Source: CAIMZW01 sp037142435 (GTDB lineage: Bacteria > Actinomycetota > Actinomycetes > Nanopelagicales > Nanopelagicaceae). Taken from it: a stretch of 64,000 nucleotides of DNA. Of this stretch, positions 1 to 9,112 are shown in pieces. The position numbers and the translations under genes were made by a program. Positions within the stretch are counted from its first letter, which is position 1; every line of letters begins with the position of its first letter. The notes below the pieces were generated by a model. That model searched no databases, had not been told where the DNA came from, and saw only the letters and a program-made list of their open reading frames with translations. The DNA lies in the NCBI GenBank assembly GCA_037142435.1, contig JBAXAO010000001.1, positions 109,168 to 173,167 on the forward strand, written 5' to 3'.

Positions 1-699
1 GATGTCCACATCCGAAATGAAGAGCACCGCACCCACAAGGCGGGCTGGCTGCGCGCCGCCGTACTTGGTGCAAATGATGGACTGATCGCAACTGCCAGCC
101 TGATGATTGGTGTTTCCGCTGCTCGAGTCACCTCGAGTTTCTTAATTACTGCCGCGGTCGCTGGAATTGTTGCTGGTGCAATGTCCATGGCTGTCGGTGA
201 ATACATTTCGGTGCGCTCGCAAAGTGATATCGAAGAATCCGATCGCTTACTGGAGATCCAGCATCTGGCCACCGATCCCGATGGCGAACTTGAAGAATTG
301 GTTCACATATACATGAACCGGGGTCTCACCCGAGAATTAGCCGAACAGGTTGCCCAAACGATGCACGAGAAGGACGCCCTCGAGGCTCACCTTCGCGACG
401 AGCTCGGACAATTTGAGCACACCAAGGCTCGACCAGTTCAGGCCTCCATTGCCTCATCGATCAGTTACACCGCCGGGGGAATTGTTCCCTTCCTTGGAGC
501 TTTGGCCCCAACGATGGGCGCGAAAGTCTGGTCCATCGTTGGATTCACCGTAGTTGGACTGATCGGCACCGGGATTGTCAGCGCTCGGTTGGCTGGCTCT
601 GGCGTGGTCAAAACCACCTTACGCATCCTCATCGGCGGCAGCGTCGGCATGGCGATTACCGCCGGAATCGGATCATTGGTACATCTCTCCGGAATCTAG
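1..699 (+). CDS. VIT1/CCC1 family membrane protein (5' end outside window)
   Basis: The frame is open from the first base, so the gene starts left of the window; 232 residues are visible and the stop is at 697-699. The visible start contains the pattern HKAGWLRAAVLGANDGLI, typical of VIT/CCC1 family proteins, which move iron or manganese across membranes. A helix with GAMSMAVGEYISVRSQSD follows, then a charged hydrophilic segment (about residues 75-140 of the visible part), then two or three hydrophobic helices at the C-terminus. Related proteins put the metal-binding acidic residues in the cytosolic segment, which here is rich in Glu and His. The transported metal cannot be told from sequence. 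The next gene, gltB, follows after about 90 bp on the same strand and has its own strong ribosome site, so a functional link is not implied. Confidence 0.85.
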   Translation, partial: DVHIRNEEHRTHKAGWLRAAVLGANDGLIATASLMIGVSAARVTSSFLITAAVAGIVAGAMSMAVGEYISVRSQSDIEESDRLLEIQHLATDPDGELEELVHIYMNRGLTRELAEQVAQTMHEKDALEAHLRDELGQFEHTKARPVQASIASSISYTAGGIVPFLGALAPTMGAKVWSIVGFTVVGLIGTGIVSARLAGSGVVKTTLRILIGGSVGMAITAGIGSLVHLSGI

Positions 700-791
700 T
701 TGCTACGCTTGCGTGCTCGTGAAAGGCGTTTGCCTCACCTCGAGTAGGTTTGTTGGGCCACCGTTGTCCCGACCGTTCACAAGGAGCGATC

Positions 792-3700
792 GTGACACTC
801 TTCAGTAATCTGCCGCTTGCGCAAGGTCTCTATGACCCTGCCCAAGAACACGACTCTTGCGGCGTTGCGATGATTGCAACTCTCAACAAAGTGGCCACTC
901 ACGATATCGTCGCTCAAGCTCTCACAGCCCTTCGAAACCTCGAGCATCGCGGCGCGTCTGGGGCTGAACCAGATAGTGGTGACGGAGCTGGAATTCTTAT
1001 CGTCATTCCGGATGAGTTCTATCGCGCGAGCGTTGAATTTGAATTACCGGCAAATGGACATTACGCAACCGGCATCGCATTTATTGATGCGACCCTCACA
1101 GATCGCTCGACGATTAATCGCATTGCCGAAGAAGAAGGACTATCAATTCTCGGCTGGCGTGTACTTCCTGTTAATCCAATTTCTTTAGGCAAGACTGCTC
1201 TATCCGTTATGCCCCAGTTTGAACAGCTATTTATTGCCGGAAAAGGCAATCAATCAGATCTCGTCCTGGATCGAATGGCCTTTGCCTTCCGCAAGCGCGT
1301 CGAACATGAATTACCCATTTACTTTCCATCGCTTTCATCTCGCACCATCGTTTACAAAGGCATGTTGACGACGGGTCAACTAGAAGAATTTTTCCCTGAT
1401 CTTTCTGATCCACGTACTGTCTCAACTTTGGCGCTGGTTCACTCTCGTTTTTCCACCAACACCTTTCCGTCATGGCCTCTGGCCCACCCATATCGGTTCA
1501 TCGCTCATAACGGTGAGATAAATACCGTTCGTGGAAACCGTAACTGGATGCGCGCTCGCGAAGCACTGTTATCCAGCGATGTAATTCCAGGCGATCTCTC
1601 GCGACTCTTTCCCATCGTTGATCAATCCGGCAGCGATACGGCCTCTTTCGATGAGGTACTTGAACTTCTCTATCTAGGTGGGCGCTCGCTACCTCACGCC
1701 ATCTTGATGATGATCCCAGAGGCCTGGGAAAACCATGCCACCATGCCGCGCAATCGTCGCGATTTTTACGCATTCCATTCTTCAATGATGGAGCCATGGG
1801 ATGGTCCTGCCTGCGTGACCTTCACCGATGGCCATCAAGTCGGTGCGGTACTTGATCGAAATGGACTTCGCCCTTCGCGTTACTGGGTCACAAAAGATGG
1901 ACTGGTAATTTTGGCATCAGAGGTTGGCGTGCTTGATATTCCACAAGAGAACGTCGCCCGCAAGGGTCGCCTGCAACCTGGGCGGATGTTCCTTGTAGAT
2001 ATCGAGCAAGGTCGCATTATCGAAGATGATGAAATCAAGAACGAATTGGCGGACGCAGCTCCTTATGGCGAATGGCTGCATAGCGGCATCGTTAGTTTGG
2101 CTGACCTACCTGCACGCGAACATATTGTGTACCCGCATTCATCAGTTATTCGCCGTCAGCGCGCCTTTGGATACACCGAAGAAGAACTTCGGATCATTAT
2201 CGGCCCCATGGCCAAGAATGGTGCCGAACCATTAGGTTCAATGGGTACAGATACGCCCATAGCCGCTCTATCTGATAAACCTCGCCTGCTCTTCGATTAC
2301 TTCGCCCAACTCTTTGCCCAGGTGACTAATCCGCCGCTAGATGCGATTCGTGAAGAACTCGTTACCAGCTTAGGCGGGACCATTGGACCTGAGCACAATT
2401 TGTTAGACCCAGGACCATCATCCTGCCGTCAGATTTCGTTGCCTTTCCCTGTTATTGATAATGATGAACTTGCAAAGATCATTCACGTCAATGCAGATGG
2501 AGATCATCCCGGATTTGCCGCACACGTTGTTCGAGGTCTCTTCCCAGTTTCTGGTGGGGGAGAAGCGCTTCAAGAGCGCATTGCCGAGATTCGTCATGAA
2601 GTGTCGCAAGCAATTGCCGAAGGTGCGCGCATCATCGTGCTCTCTGACCGAGACGGTGATTCTGAAGATGCTCCAATTCCATCATTACTTCTTACTTCGG
2701 CAATTCATCATCACCTCATTCGCGAAAAGACTCGAACTAAAGTTGGTCTCGTTGTAGAAACAGGCGAAGTTCGCGAAGTGCACCATGTGGCATTGTTGGT
2801 TGGTTTTGGCGCCGCCGCTGTAAACCCTTACTTGGCTATGGAAAGCGCCGAAGACTTAGTTCGTCAGGGTGTCATCACTGGTATCACGCCAGAGAAGGCG
2901 GTTGGAAATCTCATCAAATCTTTGGGCAAGGGTGTCCTGAAGGTCATGTCCAAGATGGGTATTTCCACTATCGCTTCCTATACCGGAGCTCAAGTCTTTG
3001 AAGCTATCGGTCTATCTCGTGAAGTCGTGGATGAATACTTTGTTGGAGTCACCTCTCGCCTAGGCGGAATTAGCCTTGATGTTATTGCTGAAGAGACCAT
3101 CAAGCGTCATCACATTGCCTATCCTCCTGGTGGAGAAATCCCTGGAACGAAGAGACTGCCCATTGGCGGCGAATACCAATGGCGCCGCGAAGGTGAGCCT
3201 CACCTCTTTGACCCCGAGACCGTGTTCACGCTGCAGCATTCCACCCGAGCAAAACGATATGACGTCTTTAAGCGGTATACCTCTCGGATTGATGATCAAG
3301 CTCGAGCTCTTATGACTTTGCGTGGTCTCTTTACGCTGCGAGAGGGTCTATTGCCAGCGGTTCCCTTGGATGAAGTTGAATCCGCATCTAGCATCATCAA
3401 GCGGTTTGCTACGGGTGCGATGTCTTATGGCTCAATCTCCAGCGAAGCCCACGAGACCTTAGCCATTGCCATGAACCGCATTGGCGGAAAATCCAATACC
3501 GGAGAGGGCGGCGAAGATCCAGCTCGTTACACCCCCGAGGCAAATGGCGATTCCAAGCGATCATCTATAAAGCAAGTAGCTAGCGGTCGTTTCGGCGTCA
3601 CTTCAGAATATTTAGTTAACTCCGATGACATTCAGATCAAAATGGCACAGGGTGCCAAGCCTGGAGAAGGCGGACAGCTTCCTGGTAACAAGGTCTATCC

Positions 3701-5312
3701 ATGGATCGCCAAGGTACGTTATTCAACTCCTGGTGTTGGTTTGATTTCGCCGCCACCTCATCACGATATTTACTCCATTGAAGATCTTGCTCAACTTATT
3801 CACGATTTGAAGAATGCAAATAAAAATGCGCGCGTTCACGTGAAGTTGGTAGCCGAGGTTGGAGTCGGAACTGTTGCAGCCGGAGTGAGCAAAGCTCATG
3901 CTGACGTTGTCTTGATCTCCGGTCACGACGGCGGTACCGGAGCCTCTCCATTGACGTCGCTTAAGCACGCTGGTGCACCTTGGGAGCTTGGTCTTGCGGA
4001 GACGCAACAGACTTTAATTCTCAACGGTCTGCGTGATCGCATCGTTGTTCAAGTTGATGGTCAAATGAAGACTGGTCGAGATGTCATTATCGGTGCGCTG
4101 CTCGGTGCTGAGGAATTTGGCTTTGCAACAGCGCCACTTGTGGTTTCTGGATGTGTCATGATGCGCGTTTGTCATATGGATACCTGTCCAGTCGGCGTGG
4201 CAACTCAAAACCCCGAACTCCGCGCCCGCTTTTCCGGCAAACCAGAGTTCGTTGAGACATTCTTCGAATACATTGCTGAAGAAGTACGCGAATGGCTTTC
4301 CAAACTTGGTTTCCGTTCTCTTGATGAAGCCATTGGTCAGGTTGAGTTTTTGGATACTCGAGTAGCGGTAAGCCATTGGAAGGCAAGCGGTCTTGATTTG
4401 GCACCGTTATTGCAATCTCCAGTCGGAGATGCAGACACCGCGCGAAAGAACACGACTGTTCAAGATCATGGTCTTGCCGCAGCTCTAGACAATCAATTAA
4501 TTGAGTTATCAGCAGATGCCCTCAATTCTTCTCAGCCAGTGCGAATCGAACTTCCAGTCCGAAACGTCAATCGAACTGTGGGAACGATGTTGGGCGCCGA
4601 AGTTACTCGCCGATTCGGAGGATCTGGGTTGCCTGATGGCACGATTGAAGTACTCCTGCATGGTTCTGCTGGACAATCTTTTGGCGCCTTTATTCCGAAA
4701 GGTCTGACTCTGCGACTATTCGGCGACACTAATGACTTCGTCGGTAAAGGCTTATCTGGGGGACGAATTGTTGTCCGGCCGGATGAGAAAGCCACATTCC
4801 CTTCACACGAGAATGTGATCGCCGGAAACGTCATTGGTTATGGCGCCACTTCAGGTCAAATCTTCATTCGTGGTGTCGTTGGCGAACGCTTCTGCGTTCG
4901 TAACTCTGGCGCAACTGCCATTGTTGAAGGCGTCGGAGATCACGGGTGTGAATATATGACCGGTGGAATCGCCATGATCCTAGGAAAGATTGGTCGCAAC
5001 TTTGCAGCCGGCATGTCTGGTGGTCGGGCATTTGTACTAGATCTTGATCCACTACTAGTAAATGGAGATTTGGTCGACGTGCTCTCACTTCCTGTTGATC
5101 AGGAAGAAATTGTTCATTCGCTTATCGTTCAATACGCCCTTGAAACCGGTTCACCGACCGCTCAATCTCTTGCAGATGACTGGACTTCATCCAAGTCTCG
5201 AATATCTATGGTCATGCCTCGAGATTATGCGCGCGTTCTGGCTGCCATCGATCGGGCCGAACGAGAAGGACTTCCTGTCGACAAAGTAATCATGGAGGCA
5301 CTCAATGGCTGA
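792..5312 (+). CDS. gltB: Glutamate synthase (NADPH) large subunit
   Basis: Makes two glutamates from glutamine and 2-oxoglutarate, with electrons supplied by GltD. The GTG start at 792 is chosen because AAGGAG lies at 781-786, five bases upstream; an earlier in-frame ATG at 750 has no such site. The product is 1506 residues, normal for the family. Cys23 in the HDSCGV motif is the expected N-terminal glutaminase nucleophile after removal of a 22-residue propeptide. The central FMN/synthase region holds the 3Fe-4S cysteines Cys1121, Cys1127 and Cys1132 (CVMMRVCHMDTC). The C-terminal GXGXG beta-helix domain is complete. The stop codon overlaps gltD by 8 bp, so the two subunits are co-translated. 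No frameshift or missing key residue was seen. Confidence 0.97.
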   Translation: MTLFSNLPLAQGLYDPAQEHDSCGVAMIATLNKVATHDIVAQALTALRNLEHRGASGAEPDSGDGAGILIVIPDEFYRASVEFELPANGHYATGIAFIDATLTDRSTINRIAEEEGLSILGWRVLPVNPISLGKTALSVMPQFEQLFIAGKGNQSDLVLDRMAFAFRKRVEHELPIYFPSLSSRTIVYKGMLTTGQLEEFFPDLSDPRTVSTLALVHSRFSTNTFPSWPLAHPYRFIAHNGEINTVRGNRNWMRAREALLSSDVIPGDLSRLFPIVDQSGSDTASFDEVLELLYLGGRSLPHAILMMIPEAWENHATMPRNRRDFYAFHSSMMEPWDGPACVTFTDGHQVGAVLDRNGLRPSRYWVTKDGLVILASEVGVLDIPQENVARKGRLQPGRMFLVDIEQGRIIEDDEIKNELADAAPYGEWLHSGIVSLADLPAREHIVYPHSSVIRRQRAFGYTEEELRIIIGPMAKNGAEPLGSMGTDTPIAALSDKPRLLFDYFAQLFAQVTNPPLDAIREELVTSLGGTIGPEHNLLDPGPSSCRQISLPFPVIDNDELAKIIHVNADGDHPGFAAHVVRGLFPVSGGGEALQERIAEIRHEVSQAIAEGARIIVLSDRDGDSEDAPIPSLLLTSAIHHHLIREKTRTKVGLVVETGEVREVHHVALLVGFGAAAVNPYLAMESAEDLVRQGVITGITPEKAVGNLIKSLGKGVLKVMSKMGISTIASYTGAQVFEAIGLSREVVDEYFVGVTSRLGGISLDVIAEETIKRHHIAYPPGGEIPGTKRLPIGGEYQWRREGEPHLFDPETVFTLQHSTRAKRYDVFKRYTSRIDDQARALMTLRGLFTLREGLLPAVPLDEVESASSIIKRFATGAMSYGSISSEAHETLAIAMNRIGGKSNTGEGGEDPARYTPEANGDSKRSSIKQVASGRFGVTSEYLVNSDDIQIKMAQGAKPGEGGQLPGNKVYPWIAKVRYSTPGVGLISPPPHHDIYSIEDLAQLIHDLKNANKNARVHVKLVAEVGVGTVAAGVSKAHADVVLISGHDGGTGASPLTSLKHAGAPWELGLAETQQTLILNGLRDRIVVQVDGQMKTGRDVIIGALLGAEEFGFATAPLVVSGCVMMRVCHMDTCPVGVATQNPELRARFSGKPEFVETFFEYIAEEVREWLSKLGFRSLDEAIGQVEFLDTRVAVSHWKASGLDLAPLLQSPVGDADTARKNTTVQDHGLAAALDNQLIELSADALNSSQPVRIELPVRNVNRTVGTMLGAEVTRRFGGSGLPDGTIEVLLHGSAGQSFGAFIPKGLTLRLFGDTNDFVGKGLSGGRIVVRPDEKATFPSHENVIAGNVIGYGATSGQIFIRGVVGERFCVRNSGATAIVEGVGDHGCEYMTGGIAMILGKIGRNFAAGMSGGRAFVLDLDPLLVNGDLVDVLSLPVDQEEIVHSLIVQYALETGSPTAQSLADDWTSSKSRISMVMPRDYARVLAAIDRAEREGLPVDKVIMEALNG

Positions 5313-6762
5313 TCCCCGCGGATTTCTCACAACTCCACGCGTTCTGCCGACGCGACGTCCAGTTGATGTTCGCATTCAAGACTGGAAAGAAGTTTACGAA
5401 CCACAAGATCTCGGTGACCTGCGCAAGCAAGCCGGGCGTTGCATGGATTGCGGCATTCCGTTCTGCCATCAGGGTTGCCCACTCGGAAATCTCATTCCCG
5501 AGTGGAACGATTTAATGTGGCGAGGTGAAAAGCGCGAGGCAATTGATCGTCTTCATGCCACAAATAATTTCCCGGAATTCACTGGCAGACTTTGCCCAGC
5601 GCCGTGTGAAACCGCATGTGTAGTTGGCATTAATGCTCAAGCGGTAACCATCAAGCAAGTTGAACTTCGCACCATCGAGGAAGCCTTCGAAAATGGCACC
5701 GTCCTGCCTCTCTCTCCCGATCGCCTTACTGGAAAGACAGTTGCAGTTATTGGCTCTGGACCTGCCGGATTGGCAGCCGCTCAACAGCTGACTCGCGCTG
5801 GCCATACCGTGGCTGTTTATGAACGTGCCGAAAAAATTGGCGGCCTGCTCCGATACGGAATTCCTGAATTCAAAATGGAGAAATCAATTTTGGATCGTCG
5901 ATTGGCGCAAATGGAAGCCGAAGGCACCAGATTTCGCCCGGGCGTAAACGTCGGCGAAGAAATCACTGGCGCTTCACTACGCGTGAAGTATGATGCAGTT
6001 GTTCTCGCTGTTGGTTCAACAAATTGGCGTGATCTGCAAGTTCCAGGACGAGAATACAAAGGTATTTATCAAGCGATGGAATTTCTGCCTTGGGGAAATA
6101 AACAAGGTCTGGGCGAGATCGCTGGCGAACCTCCCATCAATACACATGGCAAGCACGTAGTAATTCTCGGCGGTGGAGATACTGGTGCAGACTGCTTAGG
6201 TACCTCCATCCGACAGGGTGCAGCAAGTGTGACCCAGCTGGAGATTTTGCCACGGCCAACGGAAGAACGCCCTTCCTCTCAACCATGGCCTACATATCCA
6301 ATGATTTATCGAGTTTCATCGGCGCACGAAGAAGCAGGGGAGCGTCTTTACGCTGTCTCTACTGAAGAATTCTTAGGCGACGCTGACGGCAATGTGCGAG
6401 CACTCAAGATTGTTGAAACTCAATTCGTCGATGGCAAATTTCAAAAGGTTGAAGGTAGTGAGCGCGAAATTCCAGCCGACTTTGTCTTCTTAGCCATGGG
6501 CTTTGTCGGACCCGAAAAGAGCCCACTTCTTGAGCAATTGGAAGTTGAATTCGATCAACGCGGAAATATCAAGCGCGATGACCAATTTCAGACTACAACC
6601 GAAGGAGTATTTGTTTGTGGTGATGCTGGTCGCGGGCAATCTTTGATTGTGTGGGCTATCGCCGAGGGTCGCAGCGCTGCTGCCGCCGTAGATGAATTCT
6701 TAGAAGGCGCCACTCAGTTACCAGCGCCGATCGAACCAACCGCACGTCCTCTGATGGTTTAA
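5305..6762 (+). CDS. gltD: Glutamate synthase small subunit
   Basis: Oxidises NADPH and passes electrons through FAD and Fe-S clusters to GltB. It is 485 residues long, the usual size. N-terminal cysteines Cys46, 49, 54 and 58 and then Cys97, 101 and 105 are the ligands of the 4Fe-4S clusters. The FAD-binding GSGPAG motif is near residues 150-155, a second dinucleotide fold with GGGDTG is near residue 290, and the C-terminal GDAGRGQS motif closes the FAD site. The ATG at 5305 lies inside the last codons of gltB and has GGAGG at 5294-5298. The next gene, pyk, starts 11 bp after the stop, so all three may share a transcript. Confidence 0.97.
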   Translation: MADPRGFLTTPRVLPTRRPVDVRIQDWKEVYEPQDLGDLRKQAGRCMDCGIPFCHQGCPLGNLIPEWNDLMWRGEKREAIDRLHATNNFPEFTGRLCPAPCETACVVGINAQAVTIKQVELRTIEEAFENGTVLPLSPDRLTGKTVAVIGSGPAGLAAAQQLTRAGHTVAVYERAEKIGGLLRYGIPEFKMEKSILDRRLAQMEAEGTRFRPGVNVGEEITGASLRVKYDAVVLAVGSTNWRDLQVPGREYKGIYQAMEFLPWGNKQGLGEIAGEPPINTHGKHVVILGGGDTGADCLGTSIRQGAASVTQLEILPRPTEERPSSQPWPTYPMIYRVSSAHEEAGERLYAVSTEEFLGDADGNVRALKIVETQFVDGKFQKVEGSEREIPADFVFLAMGFVGPEKSPLLEQLEVEFDQRGNIKRDDQFQTTTEGVFVCGDAGRGQSLIVWAIAEGRSAAAAVDEFLEGATQLPAPIEPTARPLMV

Positions 6763-6773
6763 GGTTATCAATT

Positions 6774-8216
6774 ATGCGTAGAGCCAAAATCGTTTGCACC
6801 ATGGGTCCGGCCGTTGAGGCACCAGAAAAAGTCGATGAGCTTATTGCCGCGGGTATGAACATGGCCAGGCTTAACCTCTCTCATGGCGGCTACCCCGAAC
6901 ATCAAAATCGCTTGGATCTCGTTCGAGCCAGCGCTGAGAAAGCCGGACGTGCTGTCGCCATTTTGGTTGACCTTCAAGGTCCCAAGATTCGGTTGGCCCG
7001 CTTTGCAGATGGTCCGCACGAACTTCATCGCGGAGATATATTCACCATTACAACGGATGATGTAGTTGGAACTAAAGAGCGTGTTGGTACGACCTTCAAA
7101 GGTTTGCCTGGAGATTGCAAAGCGGGCGATCGGATTCTTATCGACGATGGCAAGGTCACCGTTGAGGTTGTGGAAGTAAAGGGCAACGATGTTGTCACTA
7201 AGGTTATTCAGCCCGGATTTGTTTCAAATAACAAAGGTATAAATCTTCCTGGGGTTGCAGTTTCAGTACCTGCGATGAGTGAAAAAGATATTGAAGATCT
7301 CCGTTGGGGTCTCCATGCTGGTGCGGATTTTATCGCGCTCTCCTTTGTGCGCAGCGCCGCAGATATCCTGGACGTGCATCGGATCATGGATGAAGAAGGT
7401 ATTCGCCGCCCCGTTATTGCCAAGATCGAAAAGCCTCAAGCGGTCGAAAACCTAGAAGAGATTGTTGCCGCATTCGATGGCATCATGGTGGCGCGTGGCG
7501 ACCTTGGCGTCGAACTTCCCATTGAGGAAGTTCCCTTGGTCCAAAAGCGCTGCGTTTTCTTGGCTCGCGAGGCGGCAAAGCCGGTCATCGTTGCGACTCA
7601 AATGCTGGATTCCATGATCACTAATTCCACCCCAACTCGTGCCGAAGCCACCGACTGCGCCAATGCGGTACTCGATGGTGCCGACGCGTTGATGTTGTCG
7701 GGGGAGACCAGCGTGGGAGATTTTGCGATTCAAGCCGTTCAAACCATGGCTCGCATCATCGAACGCACTGAAGAAGCGATGTTGGATCAGATTCCGCCGC
7801 TCAAGCACAATCCCAAGACCAAGGGCGGGGCCATTACCAAGGCCGCTGTTGAGGTCGGCGAAATTGTTGAGGCCAAGTTCTTGGTGGCCTTCACTCAAAG
7901 CGGAGATTCAGCTCGGCGTATGTCGCGGCTTCGCTCTTCTATCCCTATTTTGGCTCTGACCCCCGAGCGAGCCGTCTATAACCAGCTCGCGCTCTCCTGG
8001 GGTATCGAATCCATGATCACTCTTAGCGTTGATCACACCGATGAAATGGTGAAGCAGGTCGATAGCGTTCTCCTAGAGTCCAATCGCGTCCAGGCGGGCG
8101 AATACGTCATCATTGTGGCTGGCTCTCCACCAGGAATTCCTGGTTCTACCAATGCACTCCGTGTTCACCGATTGGGCGATGCCATAGGTGGCGTTGCTCC
8201 GGCTTATCGAAAGTAA
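6774..8216 (+). CDS. pyk: Pyruvate kinase
   Basis: Transfers phosphate from phosphoenolpyruvate to ADP, the last step of glycolysis. The 480-residue product starts with the typical RRAKIVCTMGPA and carries the substrate residues Arg32, Asn34 and Ser36 (ARLNLSHG). The catalytic Lys217 lies in KIEKP, followed by the metal-binding DGIMVARGDLG motif and then ATQMLDSM and MLSGETS. The B-domain cap (about residues 70-165) and the C-terminal allosteric domain are complete. It follows gltD by 11 bp with only a weak ribosome site. A 7-bp hairpin follows the stop and overlaps the promoter of the downstream tRNA. Confidence 0.97.
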   Translation: MRRAKIVCTMGPAVEAPEKVDELIAAGMNMARLNLSHGGYPEHQNRLDLVRASAEKAGRAVAILVDLQGPKIRLARFADGPHELHRGDIFTITTDDVVGTKERVGTTFKGLPGDCKAGDRILIDDGKVTVEVVEVKGNDVVTKVIQPGFVSNNKGINLPGVAVSVPAMSEKDIEDLRWGLHAGADFIALSFVRSAADILDVHRIMDEEGIRRPVIAKIEKPQAVENLEEIVAAFDGIMVARGDLGVELPIEEVPLVQKRCVFLAREAAKPVIVATQMLDSMITNSTPTRAEATDCANAVLDGADALMLSGETSVGDFAIQAVQTMARIIERTEEAMLDQIPPLKHNPKTKGGAITKAAVEVGEIVEAKFLVAFTQSGDSARRMSRLRSSIPILALTPERAVYNQLALSWGIESMITLSVDHTDEMVKQVDSVLLESNRVQAGEYVIIVAGSPPGIPGSTNALRVHRLGDAIGGVAPAYRK

Positions 8217-8217
8217 C

Positions 8218-8244
8218 CTGGGTTCGAATACCTTCTTAACCCAG
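8218..8244 (+). terminator. Stem-loop after pyk
   Basis: CTGGGTT (8218-8224) pairs with AACCCAG (8238-8244) around a 13-nt loop, starting one base after the pyk stop. The following bases are T/A-rich but not a clean T run, so termination would be partial. The right arm and loop overlap the spacer of the tRNA promoter. Confidence 0.4.
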
Positions 8245-8251
8245 TTATAAT
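8223..8251 (+). promoter_or_regulatory. Promoter of tRNA-Leu (and probably pdtaR)
   Basis: A perfect TATAAT lies at 8246-8251, with TTCGAA 17 bp upstream at 8223-8228. Transcription would begin near 8258, about nine bases before the mature tRNA. No other promoter is visible before the downstream regulator gene, so one transcript probably carries both. Confidence 0.7.
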
Positions 8252-8266
8252 CGCTTCTCTGTAACG

Positions 8267-8339
8267 GCCTCGGTACTCCAACGGTAGAGAGGGCGGACTC
8301 AAAATCCGCACAGTGTCGGTTCAAATCCGACTCGAGGCA
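8267..8339 (+). tRNA. tRNA-Leu, anticodon CAA, with a short (class I) variable loop
   Basis: 73 nt. The acceptor stem GCCTCGG (8267-8273) pairs with TCGAGGC (8332-8338), with one G-T pair at the inner end. The D arm has a 3-bp stem (CTC 8276-8278 with GAG 8289-8291) and a loop ending GGTAGA. The anticodon stem GCGGA/TCCGC encloses CTCAAAA, giving anticodon CAA at 8300-8302, which reads UUG. The T arm is GTCGG/CCGAC with loop TTCAAAT, and the discriminator is A8339. CCA is not encoded. The variable loop is only five bases (ACAGT), whereas bacterial tRNA-Leu normally has a long extra arm. The D arm and A73 still look leucine-like. Confidence 0.88.
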
Positions 8340-8340
8340 C

Positions 8341-8958
8341 ATGTCGCAATCAGATATTTCTCTAGCTGGGACAGGCGATAAGCCTGCCGCTCGAATTTTG
8401 GTTGCCGAAGATGAGGCGATTATTCGGTTAGACCTCGTCGAAATGTTGACTGAAGCTGGCTACCAAGTGGTTGCCGAGGCAACTAACGGAGTAGAAGCCA
8501 TTGCCCTTGCCAAGGAGCACCAGCCCGATCTGGCCATTTTGGATGTCAAGATGCCCGAGCTTGATGGCATTTCAGCAGCCCAAGAAATAATTGGTATTGC
8601 CCCAGTTTTAATGCTCACCGCCTTTAGCCAACGCGAACTCGTGGAACGCGCTCGCGATGCTGGCGCTATGGCCTACGTCGTTAAGCCTTTCAGCATCTCG
8701 GACCTGGTCCCGGCTATTGAAATTGCCATTAGCCGTCACCAGCAGCTCAAAGCCCTCCAATTAGAGGTAGCAGATCTTCACGAACGCTTGGAAACGCGCA
8801 AGGTCATTGATCGGGCAAAAGGGATCTTGATGCAGGCCCTTAACCTCACCGAACCTGCCGCATTTAGCTGGATCCAGCGGGCGGCGATGGATCGCCGTAT
8901 GACCATGAAACAGGTCGCCCAGGCGGTAATTTCGCCAGATTCCGTTCCTGAGAGATAA
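8341..8958 (+). CDS. pdtaR: Response regulator with ANTAR RNA-binding output domain
   Basis: 205 residues. A CheY-like receiver (about 17-135) has the acidic pocket EDE near residues 23-25, the phosphoacceptor Asp68 (LAILDVKMPELDG), Thr in MLTAFS and Lys in VVKPF. A short coiled segment leads to a C-terminal ANTAR domain (KVIDRAKGILMQ ... MTMKQVAQAVI). ANTAR proteins bind paired RNA hairpins and prevent termination; PdtaR of Mycobacterium is the nearest named relative. No partner histidine kinase is nearby. The ATG follows the tRNA after a single base, and the only ribosome-site-like GAGG (8334-8337) is inside the tRNA acceptor stem. An internal TTG at 8398 would remove residues just before the first beta strand and is less likely. 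Confidence 0.9.
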   Translation: MSQSDISLAGTGDKPAARILVAEDEAIIRLDLVEMLTEAGYQVVAEATNGVEAIALAKEHQPDLAILDVKMPELDGISAAQEIIGIAPVLMLTAFSQRELVERARDAGAMAYVVKPFSISDLVPAIEIAISRHQQLKALQLEVADLHERLETRKVIDRAKGILMQALNLTEPAAFSWIQRAAMDRRMTMKQVAQAVISPDSVPER

Positions 8959-9037
8959 GTGAACGGTTAAATCTTTGTAACGATTATAAGTCACGCATAA
9001 AAGTGCCCAAATTGTTATCTAATAACACTATTTTCAA

Positions 9038-9065
9038 TTGAATTAACCTCTCGTTCACCTATAAC
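9038..9065 (+). promoter_or_regulatory. Possible promoter of the liv genes
   Basis: TTGAAT (9038-9043) and TATAAC (9060-9065) are separated by 16 bp, which would give a leader of about 40 nt before livJ. The leader also holds the inverted pair CCTGT/ACAGG (9077-9081 and 9099-9103), ending at the AGGAAGG ribosome site. The last base of the -10 hexamer is not consensus. Confidence 0.4.
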
Positions 9066-9112
9066 CTTCACTCCTCCCTGTCCCGGGAATAAGTAATAAC
9101 AGGAAGGCCTAC

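Noticed and set aside
3723..4404. Long minus-strand open frames within gltB
   Set aside because: They lie wholly inside a clear gltB coding frame, resemble no family I know, and have no ribosome site or promoter.
8267..8339. tRNA as a pseudogene because it lacks the long arm
   Set aside because: All stems are well paired, the T loop, D-loop GG and discriminator are normal, and a perfect TATAAT precedes it.
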